The position numbers and the translations under genes are program-made. A stretch of 64,000 nucleotides of DNA from the NCBI GenBank assembly GCA_024231955.1, contig JAAEPZ010001024.1, forward strand, positions 62,001 to 126,000. The letters run 5' to 3'. The number at the start of each line of letters is the position of its first letter. The stretch's first letter is position 1. Source of the stretch: a bacterium. GTDB taxonomy: Bacteria > Krumholzibacteriota > Krumholzibacteriia > JACNKJ01. Of the stretch, positions 26,135 through 33,607 are shown piece after piece. The notes under the pieces are model-generated. The model worked only from the letters and a program-made list of their open reading frames with translations. It was not told the origin of the DNA and searched no databases.

Positions 26135-28429
26135 TTACTTGGACTTGACCGCACCGTTCTGCTCCAGGTGGGTCTTGGCCCTGAGGCCGAGGTCCGCTGT
26201 CTTGACCTGGTACTGCCACCACTGGTTGGCCCAGAGCATGGCGTTCTGCCAATCATTCTTGGCGGCTGCGGCTTCGGACTTGGCCTTGGCTTCGTCAGCG
26301 AATCCCAACTGGTCCGTAGCATCTTCAACAAGGGCGACTACCGTCGGGAAATCAGTATAGTTGTGACTTGTGATGAAGCCCACAACCTGATTGATGACCT
26401 CCTGGGTAGCCACGTTGGTGGCAACCTGAGTTTCGTAGTCGGCCTTGGTGTACTTCACACCCTCCTGCATGTCGCCACCCTTGGCCTTGTAGCCCTTGGG
26501 CTGGACCAACAGGTACCCCTGCATCTCAAGGTGCAGCGCCGAGCAGAACTCGGTGCAGTAGTACGGATAGACACCGGTCTGTTCGGCCACGAAGGTGGTC
26601 GAAGCCGTCTTACCAGGCTCGATCGAAAGCTGAACATTCTGTCCATACATGGCAAAGCCATGGACTTCATCCTGTGCCCGCTCAAGGTTGGTCAGGTGGA
26701 TGGAGACGGTGTCCCCCTCGAAGACCTCAATGATTTCGGGCGTAATGTGCGAGCGGATCAATGTACCATAAACTTCAACCTTATTGCCATTGCGCTCGAC
26801 ACGCTCACGGCCGGCGCGGGCCTTATAGGGTGAGCGCTTATCCGCTCGGCTGTCCCAACCGGACTTGTAGCGCACCACCGGCTTCAGTTTGTCGGCCTTG
26901 ATGGCCGCTGCATAGTGAGGTTCGCCCAGAGGCAGAGGCATGTCGTAAAGCAGCTCCATCTGATTGCCGCTGATGTCGATCAACTGGTGGTTCTGCGGAT
27001 GCAGAGGACCCACCGGGTTGAAACGGTCGATGGACAGCTTGTTGAGAGCAACCAGGTATTTGCCGTCGGGGGTTTTGGAATCACCCTCCATGGTCATCAA
27101 GTGACCCACATTGTAGTGGATGGGGATATCGTCCAGAACTTTGCCGGTGCGATAGTTCCACTTGGTCACCTTGGAATCGACGTAGATCGACGTATAGCAG
27201 ACACCGGGTTCGGAATCGAACTGCGTGTGCAGAGGACCCAGGCCGACGTTGACTGATCTGTCCAGGGCGGTATCCAGGGCGATGATCGGGATACCGTACG
27301 CATCGACATCTTCGAAATTCTTGTCATCGATCGCTTTCATGATCTTGGCGAAGTTGTAAACCCAGGCATGACTGTCCAGCTTACCCGATACGATGATCTG
27401 CTTGCCATCGGGGGTCACATCGACGCCGTGAGGGCTCTTGGGCTCGGGAATCAGGAACAACAGCTTCTCTTCGATCGCCTGTTTCATGGTGATCAGATAG
27501 CTGCCGTTGACCTTCTTGACCTTACCGGCCTTGACGAGCTCTTCAGCCTTCTTCCAGTTGGTCACATGCATGAAGTCGGTGTCCTTGGAGGAGCAACCGG
27601 CTTCGAACGGAGGGCGACCGCGCTCGATACCGCCGACATAGCGCTCCGAGCAGAATGAGTTGGTGAAACCCCAACCGTAGCTCGGACCCTTACCGGCATC
27701 GCTCAGATCCTGACTGTAGGGGGGCAGTTCGAAGGTGAAGGTGCTCTCGGGATCGATCCTCCCCTTCTCATTGTCGAATTTCCAGTAGGTCAGGCCACCG
27801 CGGTACTTGTCGTTGAACTCCTCCAGAGGGACAAATTCCTCTGACAGGGGGGCCGCATACTGACTGGCCTCCATGATGTACTCGGTGTTCGGAGTTACGA
27901 AGCAACCGCCGTGATCGGACTTGAAGAATGGGTTGACCACGATCTGCTTCGTCTCGAAATCGTGCAGATCGATCACTGCAACGCGAGGGTTGGCCTTGTC
28001 GTTGATGAAGACGAAACGACCATCGTATTCACCGTCGGTCTCCGAGAACGAGGGATGGTGGGTATCACCGTAGGTGATATCCTTACCCCGAATCCGGCCA
28101 TCTTTCAGCACGGCCTTGGATTCGTCATCGAAGCCATAGCCCTGCCAGGGCTCGGGTGTGAAGACGGCAACATACTTCAATATGCGCATTGACGGGATTC
28201 CGTAGAAAAGCACCTGACCACTTTGTCCTCCGGAACTGCACACGATATACTCGTCGCGACCGCCGGTTGGAGTATAGGTCTTGGCGGCGGCCAGGACATC
28301 CTTCTCAGTCAGCCCGCGCTCCTGCATTACCTTCTGCAGGGCAGACTGAGCCATCACTTGATCGGCAACGGCCACACCGAGTACGGCAACCAGCGCCAGA
28401 CCGACCAACAGTTTGTGTAGAGAATTCAC
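26135..28429 (-). CDS. nosZ: Nitrous oxide reductase, clade II (Sec-exported)
   Basis: A 764-residue periplasmic enzyme reducing N2O to N2. The N terminus is a Sec signal with no twin Arg (cleavage near VMA-QS), the mark of clade II. The seven-bladed propeller carries the CuZ histidines, including DTHHPSF near residue 128, HGGC, SPHGVDV and GPLHTQF. The C-terminal cupredoxin has an intact CuA motif CTEFCSALHLEM near residue 625. After the usual end (LVQPKGY) there are about 115 extra, mostly helical residues without a heme motif. GGAGG precedes the ATG. It is the first gene of the block. Confidence 0.97.
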   Translation of the reverse strand: MNSLHKLLVGLALVAVLGVAVADQVMAQSALQKVMQERGLTEKDVLAAAKTYTPTGGRDEYIVCSSGGQSGQVLFYGIPSMRILKYVAVFTPEPWQGYGFDDESKAVLKDGRIRGKDITYGDTHHPSFSETDGEYDGRFVFINDKANPRVAVIDLHDFETKQIVVNPFFKSDHGGCFVTPNTEYIMEASQYAAPLSEEFVPLEEFNDKYRGGLTYWKFDNEKGRIDPESTFTFELPPYSQDLSDAGKGPSYGWGFTNSFCSERYVGGIERGRPPFEAGCSSKDTDFMHVTNWKKAEELVKAGKVKKVNGSYLITMKQAIEEKLLFLIPEPKSPHGVDVTPDGKQIIVSGKLDSHAWVYNFAKIMKAIDDKNFEDVDAYGIPIIALDTALDRSVNVGLGPLHTQFDSEPGVCYTSIYVDSKVTKWNYRTGKVLDDIPIHYNVGHLMTMEGDSKTPDGKYLVALNKLSIDRFNPVGPLHPQNHQLIDISGNQMELLYDMPLPLGEPHYAAAIKADKLKPVVRYKSGWDSRADKRSPYKARAGRERVERNGNKVEVYGTLIRSHITPEIIEVFEGDTVSIHLTNLERAQDEVHGFAMYGQNVQLSIEPGKTASTTFVAEQTGVYPYYCTEFCSALHLEMQGYLLVQPKGYKAKGGDMQEGVKYTKADYETQVATNVATQEVINQVVGFITSHNYTDFPTVVALVEDATDQLGFADEAKAKSEAAAAKNDWQNAMLWANQWWQYQVKTADLGLRAKTHLEQNGAVKSK

Positions 28430-28907
28430 TCTATTCCCTCCTTATATGAGCTGAACGGTATCATGGGCGACTATGGTCGCTCCCCCCTCTTGTTACACTT
28501 CTGCAAAAGAGATACCACAAAAGAACCCGGCGCAATACCCCAAAAGGATTATTCCGCTGACTCCATCTTAAAAATTCACGTATGTTCGATTCTCGGAATG
28601 CAGTACTATAATACCATTTCAGAAGAATTACATCATTTTTTTGTTCAAACTGACCATCTTAGGCGATTTGTTTTTAGTTTGTGACTCAAGATTGAGCCAA
28701 AGTCCATCAACGAATGGTAATTCGAACATAACCAATCATAAGAGAACCTCATTGATATTAGCCGAAACGGTTGGTCCAGCGACTCTCAATCCAGCAATAT
28801 TGCCGCCTGATGAGACAGGAGTAGCGGTAATCGGTTTACCTCCAACACAAATCACAAGCTGCCCCCTGATTCGGAGAAGTTCATTGTTACGCCCGTCCGG
28901 CAACAGA
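28430..28907. other. Intergenic region upstream of nosZ
   Basis: This AT-rich stretch should contain the nosZ promoter. I see the nosZ ribosome site (GGAGG) and an inverted repeat CTCAAgaTTGAG at 28684-28695, but no FNR, NnrR or DNR box and no convincing -35/-10 pair. The minus-strand frame 28736-28910 reads like the last 55 or so residues of a protein (NELLRIRGQLVICVGG, then PVSSGGNIAGLRVAGP) without a start. It may be a decayed gene end, but the evidence is weak. Confidence 0.4.
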
Positions 28908-28937
28908 TAAAAAAGCCCGCCGCAAATGCGGCGGGCT
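28908..28937 (-). terminator. Rho-independent terminator of the sigma/anti-sigma/Cys-repeat operon
   Basis: The GC-rich stem AGCCCGCCGC and its complement has a short AAAT loop, with an A run on the plus strand that gives TTTTTT on the minus strand. It lies 78 bases after the stop of the Cys-repeat gene and separates that operon from nosZ. Confidence 0.88.
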
Positions 28938-29014
28938 ACCAGTCAGTGGAGTTTTCTGCCTGTCCGCGATGACGGGAGGTTGCACTACATCACCACGTCA
29001 AGCGTCCCCTGACA

Positions 29015-29431
29015 CTACCCCTTGCCGCAGCAACTGGAGGAGCATTTGGCCTTTTCACTGGTCTTGATGGCGGGATTACAGCACCCGGGAGAGCCCTTCG
29101 CCAGTCCGCAATCGCCACATTTCACGGCATCGGGGTCGCAACACTTCTCGCTCTCATAGATTTCCCCGCAACCGCTGCAAAGAGGGGCATCCTTGCCCGG
29201 CTCGATCTTGCAGCACCCGGGGGAACCCTTGATCAGGCCGCAACCGCCGCATTTCACGGCATCGGCGTCACAACAGGCATCGCCACCCTTGATCTCGCCA
29301 CAGTCTCCACAGAGAACCGCGATCTCGGTGGCGTCAGTATCCCCCTTGTCCGACTTGGACCCTGCCTGGCCGACCACGCTCCAGCCCATCATCACCAGTA
29401 CCAGGGCACTCAGGATTAAAACCCTTTTCAT
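29015..29431 (-). CDS. Exported cysteine-repeat protein, possible metal-binding protein
   Basis: A 138-residue protein with a Sec signal (cleavage near GQA-GS) and four tandem units of the form C-x-x-C-G-x-(I/L/A)-x-x-x-x-x-C-C. The units alternate in two types (GEIKGGDACC/GLIKGSPGCC, then GEIYESEKCC/GLAKGSPGCC), so a two-unit block has been duplicated. About 19 cysteines precede a final CSSSCCGKG. No family is recognised. Soft-metal (Cu, Zn) binding or a redox-sensing role in the periplasm is likely. Its start overlaps the anti-sigma stop as ATGA, so it is made with the sigma factor pair. Confidence 0.75.
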   Translation of the reverse strand: MKRVLILSALVLVMMGWSVVGQAGSKSDKGDTDATEIAVLCGDCGEIKGGDACCDADAVKCGGCGLIKGSPGCCKIEPGKDAPLCSGCGEIYESEKCCDPDAVKCGDCGLAKGSPGCCNPAIKTSEKAKCSSSCCGKG

Positions 29432-30279
29432 ATCTCTCCTCGTTTCTGTTCAGTCTGTTTGTCGTACATCGCCATGTCATGATCAGCGGCAACGGCCGCC
29501 TGCATCTCATTTGCCGTCAATTCGAATTCGTTTACCTCGCTGTGTGGTCCCACCAGGACATACCCAGCCTCGTCGGTGGCCCAAACGATGATATCGGTGG
29601 GGATGCTGTCGATACCCGGCTCCGGACAGCAGAACAGCTCCCGAGACAGATGGGCCGGCAAGTCGTAGTCAGTGGTCCTGAACTGACTCAGGGTGAAAAT
29701 CTGCCCACCTTTTTCCCACAGCGAGAAGGCAATCCGGGTGCCGCCCCACTTGTCGGTGCGACCGCCACGCAGAGTGAAGCCCCTGTCCACAATCGGCATC
29801 TGTACCTCAAAGCCCAGCTGCTCCCCCAGGGCATCACACAGCTCGACATGATCAACCGTGGCGTCCGTCAGCAGACGGTCATTGAGATGGTCATCCAGAG
29901 CCAGCATGGCCAGGGTCTCGACCCGACCGTGCAGACGGTGCTGCCGATCAATGCGCCAACCTTGCCAGACCGCAAACAGGAAGATCAGAATTGCCGCAGC
30001 AGCCAGCCAGGTCCGCCCCGGGACCGGAACAATCCGGACCCGATTCTCATCCGGGATGGCCAGCAACCGTTGGGTCAACCGCTCCGATGGTGCGGTTCGC
30101 GCCAGCTCAAGACGGAGACCCTCCGCCTCCTGCAGCTGGGCCAGCCACTCCGGTTCCGCCCAGGCGTCATCCCCCGTGATCCTGTTTTCCACTTCGCGAC
30201 GGAGAGGGTCATCCGGCGGGAGAGCCGACGCTTCCCCCATCTGCCGTCTCAAGCTGTCTCTCGATTCGGGGGCAGTCAT
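29428..30279 (-). CDS. Probable membrane anti-sigma factor
   Basis: A 283-residue protein with a cytoplasmic N-terminal part (about 1-87), one transmembrane helix (about 89-107, WLAAAAILIFLFAVW) and a periplasmic C-terminal domain of about 170 residues with a CC pair (ELFCCPEPG). It overlaps the ECF sigma gene by ATGA. The topology and position are those of anti-sigma factors that hold the sigma factor until a periplasmic signal arrives. A zinc-binding HxxxCxxC motif is not seen, so it is not a classical ZAS protein. Confidence 0.75.
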   Translation of the reverse strand: MTAPESRDSLRRQMGEASALPPDDPLRREVENRITGDDAWAEPEWLAQLQEAEGLRLELARTAPSERLTQRLLAIPDENRVRIVPVPGRTWLAAAAILIFLFAVWQGWRIDRQHRLHGRVETLAMLALDDHLNDRLLTDATVDHVELCDALGEQLGFEVQMPIVDRGFTLRGGRTDKWGGTRIAFSLWEKGGQIFTLSQFRTTDYDLPAHLSRELFCCPEPGIDSIPTDIIVWATDEAGYVLVGPHSEVNEFELTANEMQAAVAADHDMAMYDKQTEQKRGEI

Positions 30280-30857
30280 TGTCGACCTCCAATCGTCCTT
30301 ATATTAGACGGTTTGTCGCTCCTCGATACGGATCCATCATCAGCAACCGCCAGGTTGGCGACCTCCCTGCGCAGAGCCTTGCGCGCCCTGTGAATGCGTG
30401 ACAGCACCGTGCCCAGAGGTAGATCCAGTTCGGCCGCCGTCTCCTTGCAACTGAATCCCGCCAGGAAGACCATCAGGAAGGGCTCCCGGTAGCGAGGTTC
30501 GATCCGGCTCAGCAGTGTTTGCAGATGATCCTGCAGAGCCAGCGAATCCAGGACGTCGGGGATGGATTCGGGTTCCATCACAGTGCCCTGATCGTCAATG
30601 GGAGACTCCGACCTGCGCAGCTTGTCCCTGAGCCAGCGGGAGCAGTGATTGCGCAGGATGCCGTAGAGCCAGGCCCGCGCCCTCTCCCTGTGCCGCAAAC
30701 TGTTGAGGCCACGCCAGGCAGCCGTGAAGGTATCCGCGACCAGATCTTCGGCCATCTCCGGATCGCCACAAAAACGGTGCGCGTAGCCATAGAGTTCGGC
30801 GGAATGGTCTCGGACCAATCCCTCGAAGAATCTTCGCTGTTTTTGTGAGGTGTGCAT
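30276..30857 (-). CDS. ECF-type RNA polymerase sigma factor
   Basis: A 193-residue sigma-70 family protein with region 2 (about 10-80, including DPEMAEDLVADTFTAAWRG and ARAWLYGILRN) and region 4 (about 112-165, including FSCKETAAELDLPLGTVLSRIHRARK). It is the first gene of a three-gene operon with its anti-sigma factor and the Cys-repeat protein. It probably activates its own promoter, within 30858-31010. Targets outside the operon are unknown. The neighbouring nosZ promoter is a candidate to test. Confidence 0.93.
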   Translation of the reverse strand: MHTSQKQRRFFEGLVRDHSAELYGYAHRFCGDPEMAEDLVADTFTAAWRGLNSLRHRERARAWLYGILRNHCSRWLRDKLRRSESPIDDQGTVMEPESIPDVLDSLALQDHLQTLLSRIEPRYREPFLMVFLAGFSCKETAAELDLPLGTVLSRIHRARKALRREVANLAVADDGSVSRSDKPSNIRTIGGRQ

Positions 30858-31015
30858 TGCGGGTCTCCAGTGGCAAACGGTTCAGTCAGATGCATAGTGT
30901 AGCAGAAGGTCGGGATTATTCCCGGTATTCTAGAAATCCCATTACGGATGACAATCGACCCGACAGACCTCACCACGCCATTCGGCGGATTGTCATCCGG
31001 TACGTAACCTTAAAC

Positions 31016-31048
31016 AGATACCCCGCAGGCGATGCCTGCGGGGTATCT
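31016..31048 (-). terminator. Terminator after the outer-membrane-protein remnant
   Basis: A perfect 15-base-pair stem (AGATACCCCGCAGGC and its complement) with a GAT loop. On the minus strand it is followed by TGTTTAAG. It lies 20 bases after the TAG of the decayed barrel frame and also serves the secreted-protein gene upstream. Confidence 0.75.
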
Positions 31049-31067
31049 CGGCGGCACTAGCCCAAGC

Positions 31068-31265
31068 CTAAGACTGATTCGGATACATGAGCCGCCAGTT
31101 GACCTGACTGAGTTTGCTGGAAATACCGGTGTTGCTGTTCCTCTGCTCCACCTCGGGGCCTTCACGAAGGAGAGGTCGAAGACCTGATTCTCCTTGAAGT
31201 CGAACCCCACTCCGGCCGTGAAGTTGCAGTCATAGGCAATGGAGGTGAGCGCAGTACTACCTGCG
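31068..31265 (-). pseudogene. 3-prime remnant of an outer-membrane beta-barrel gene, frameshifted
   Basis: Minus-strand translation from about 31265 reads like the last strands of an OMPP1/FadL-type barrel: FTAGVGFDFKENQVFDLSF, then VKAP. At the CCCCG near 31158 the sense passes into the next frame, EVEQRNSNTG, SSKLSQVNWRLMYPNQS, ending in TAG at 31068-31070 just before a terminator. A one-base deletion is the simplest explanation. The 5-prime part is missing: the upstream sequence belongs to an intact unrelated gene whose stop is at 31284. Confidence 0.5.
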
Positions 31266-31283
31266 ACACCGGTATGTCGTTGC

Positions 31284-31979
31284 TCAATAGAGCGCTTTGA
31301 CCTGCCCCCAGGTCGTTGAATGCGTAGGGACAATCGTACCGCCATAGATGCGCAAATGAAAGTACTGGGGCAAAACAGGCGAAGCCGTGTAGCCGCCCCA
31401 CCACTCGATCCTCGTGATGGGAGATTCACCTTCAAAGTAGAAATCATCGGCACACTCGGCCTCGTAGGAGATGTTGGGCGCCTGCTGCGCACTCCACCAC
31501 CCGCCCTCCACAATCGGCAGTTTCTCCACCTCCAGGCCATCTTCAGAGTAGATGCGGAACGCCAATTCGGAATAGGACCCGGCAAACTCGGTGAATGAGG
31601 TCCATTCCGGCATGGCGTGATATTGTGAGCGAAAGACACCCTCCGCCCCCCAATCATACTCGGCGGCACTCTCGGCCCACATCCATTGCGGCGGATAGTC
31701 CAGCTGCGCCTGAACACTGATCCAATAGCTGTAACCGGCTTGCGGCGTAAGCGGATGCACCAGATCGTAGGAGTAGCGGTAAAAGCCGAAATCGGAATCA
31801 TAGACCTGCGTGAAGGGTTCGTTTATCTCATGCAGCACCTGAAAACCGGGAACGTCCAGCCGGGATCGGGTCGATTGGAGATCCCTTACCGAAAAGCCTG
31901 GGACACTGGAACCGGTTTCATCTGCAAAGACCGATAAGGACAACATGCATAAAGTGAGGAGGAAAGGGAGATATCTCAT
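31284..31979 (-). CDS. Secreted protein with ADDF-type beta domain and TWxxxKxLY tail
   Basis: A 231-residue exported protein. The start at 31979 gives a normal signal peptide (MRYLPFLLTLCMLSLSVFA); an upstream start would add 76 implausible residues. The second half contains ECADDFYFEG, RIEWWGGY and YFHLRIYGG, a beta-sandwich pattern also seen in the gene at 42236 (AEIADDIPG, CIQWGA, NVNIYDG). The protein ends TWGQVKALY directly before the stop. No enzyme motif is present. The shared tail suggests a common export or sorting fate. Confidence 0.75.
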   Translation of the reverse strand: MRYLPFLLTLCMLSLSVFADETGSSVPGFSVRDLQSTRSRLDVPGFQVLHEINEPFTQVYDSDFGFYRYSYDLVHPLTPQAGYSYWISVQAQLDYPPQWMWAESAAEYDWGAEGVFRSQYHAMPEWTSFTEFAGSYSELAFRIYSEDGLEVEKLPIVEGGWWSAQQAPNISYEAECADDFYFEGESPITRIEWWGGYTASPVLPQYFHLRIYGGTIVPTHSTTWGQVKALY

Positions 31980-32344
31980 TACAGGGAACCATCCTTTACC
32001 CGATTGGAATTCATAATCTGATGGATACTCATCGACGGGAGGATAATACCGGGAGGGTTCGTCCTGTTGGCTGCCACCCGATCTGACAATTGTTTGTCCA
32101 TCATCCCCGATCCGTCGCCACATACGTTGACAATATTCTAACAGGAACGGACGATATAATCCACAGTGTAAGCCGCCGGCAAGCAATCCGGAGACAGCTC
32201 GCGACAAGTTGCACCCTCACATCGGATCGACAACCTCGGCCACGTCAGCCGATCAACAGAAATCCGTCATCACGTGCGTACGGACATGATACTGATACGA
32301 CGAATCGGGAGCCTGCTCGAACACGGGCCCCCGCATCCGGCCCA
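31980..32344. other. Intergenic region between two minus-strand genes
   Basis: These 365 bases should hold the end of the propeller-gene transcript and the promoter of the secreted protein at 31979. An AAGGATGG-like ribosome site lies near 31990. I see no protein-like frame, terminator or strong palindrome. Confidence 0.4.
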
Positions 32345-33541
32345 TCAATCGATACTGAAGCAGATCACAGTCATTGCCTCTATTGCCCGCTCCGGTCCAG
32401 GGGGCAACGGCGATCCGCGTTGAGCCAACCTGGCTTCGCGTCCCCCGACCACGACCACCAGAAGGTCACCGCCTGGCATGAAGAGGAGATCACGGTCGGC
32501 GTCGAACCCGCCGGGCAGCAGAACCTGACCCAGGTAGCGACCCTCGCCGTCGAACTCGTCCAGAGTCATTATCACTCCGGGCGGTTGCTCGTATCCGCTG
32601 CGACTGGTCCGCACCCACAGATTGCCGGCATCGGTGACATGGAGTGTTTCGATATCCTGGCGTGTCGGTTCGAAATCATAGCCGCACCCGCCGGGCAATT
32701 CGGCCGCATAGTCCTCGAAGTATTGACGGATCACGGCCGTCTCATCGGCATTGCGCTTCAAACTTCGATAGTCACGTTCAATTGTCCGCAGAAGCGTGCC
32801 GTCGGGTTCGAAGACCCTGACCAGGTAGCTGTTGCGTTCTGAAGCTATGTAGACCCGTCCGTCGGGCCCCACCGTCCAACGCCCGTCACGGGGACGATCA
32901 TCCGCCGCTTCACTCATATGGCAATTGGTGAAATCCATACTCAGGGTTTTCAGGAAATAGCGGCAAAGTTCCCGCCCCTCGGAGTCATGGGCAGCCAGAT
33001 ACAGATCGGACTTCTGCTTACCGGGTCCGGGCATCCCCTTGCTGCAATCGAGAACCAGATTTCCCCCACGGCAAGCTGCCGCATGCAACCCGGAGAAGCT
33101 GTGACCATGTCCGTTCCCCGCCTCCGGCGCCTGCGTAAAGATGGTACTGGAGGGGGTGCCGTCGGGCTGCAGGGTCACGATGCTGCCCGGGTGCGGTTTG
33201 ACGATACCCAGCCGGCCATCGGGCAGGAAGGTCATATCCACGGGTCGTCGCGCCTCACCCGGCCCCTCACCGGCGCGGCCAAGGGTGCGCAGATGGGTAC
33301 CGTCTCGCGCGATGACCGGCACCTGGGCCAGCTGACGGTCCAGCAGGTAGACCGAACCTTCGTCATCGGCAAGGACCCTGGTTATCACACCGAACATGAG
33401 GTCATCATTCGAGCCGCCCGCTCGCCACAGCTCCTCAAGTTGGAGATTGCGGGCGGAGACCCCCTGGATCGCGAGAATCAGCAGGCAACAGACGGCGGAT
33501 ATCGACAGCAATAGTTTCGAAATTGGGAACGGTCGTTTCAT
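32345..33541 (-). CDS. Exported six-bladed beta-propeller (NHL-like) protein
   Basis: A 398-residue protein with a Sec signal and six NHL-type blades (GEGPGEARRPVDMTFLPDGRLGIV, with later blades such as WTVGPDGRVYIASE and HVTDAGNLWVRTS). It matches the 6-bladed beta-propeller family common in Bacteroidetes-like genomes, whose ligands are mostly unknown. ATG at 33541 has GAGGTG upstream. It lies 66 bases after the M56 peptidase gene and may belong to that regulatory operon. Confidence 0.75.
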   Translation of the reverse strand: MKRPFPISKLLLSISAVCCLLILAIQGVSARNLQLEELWRAGGSNDDLMFGVITRVLADDEGSVYLLDRQLAQVPVIARDGTHLRTLGRAGEGPGEARRPVDMTFLPDGRLGIVKPHPGSIVTLQPDGTPSSTIFTQAPEAGNGHGHSFSGLHAAACRGGNLVLDCSKGMPGPGKQKSDLYLAAHDSEGRELCRYFLKTLSMDFTNCHMSEAADDRPRDGRWTVGPDGRVYIASERNSYLVRVFEPDGTLLRTIERDYRSLKRNADETAVIRQYFEDYAAELPGGCGYDFEPTRQDIETLHVTDAGNLWVRTSRSGYEQPPGVIMTLDEFDGEGRYLGQVLLPGGFDADRDLLFMPGGDLLVVVVGGREARLAQRGSPLPPGPERAIEAMTVICFSID

Positions 33542-33607
33542 CACGGGCACACCTCGCCTGTCAGGCCCGCTTGCACGGGCTTTTTAAAAGTCATTTGTCA
33601 GGAAATG

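Noticed and set aside
28684..28695. CTCAAGATTGAG as an FNR/NnrR site for nosZ
   Set aside because: The half sites and spacing do not match TTGAT-N4-ATCAA, and it lies about 250 bases from the start codon.
28641..28910. An 89-codon plus-strand frame upstream of nosZ
   Set aside because: No ribosome site, and the opposite strand of the same segment reads more like protein.
31010..31801. A 263-codon minus-strand frame covering the barrel remnant and part of the secreted gene
   Set aside because: It is off register with the secreted protein and runs through the terminator; only its 31150-31265 part carries sense, reported as a remnant.
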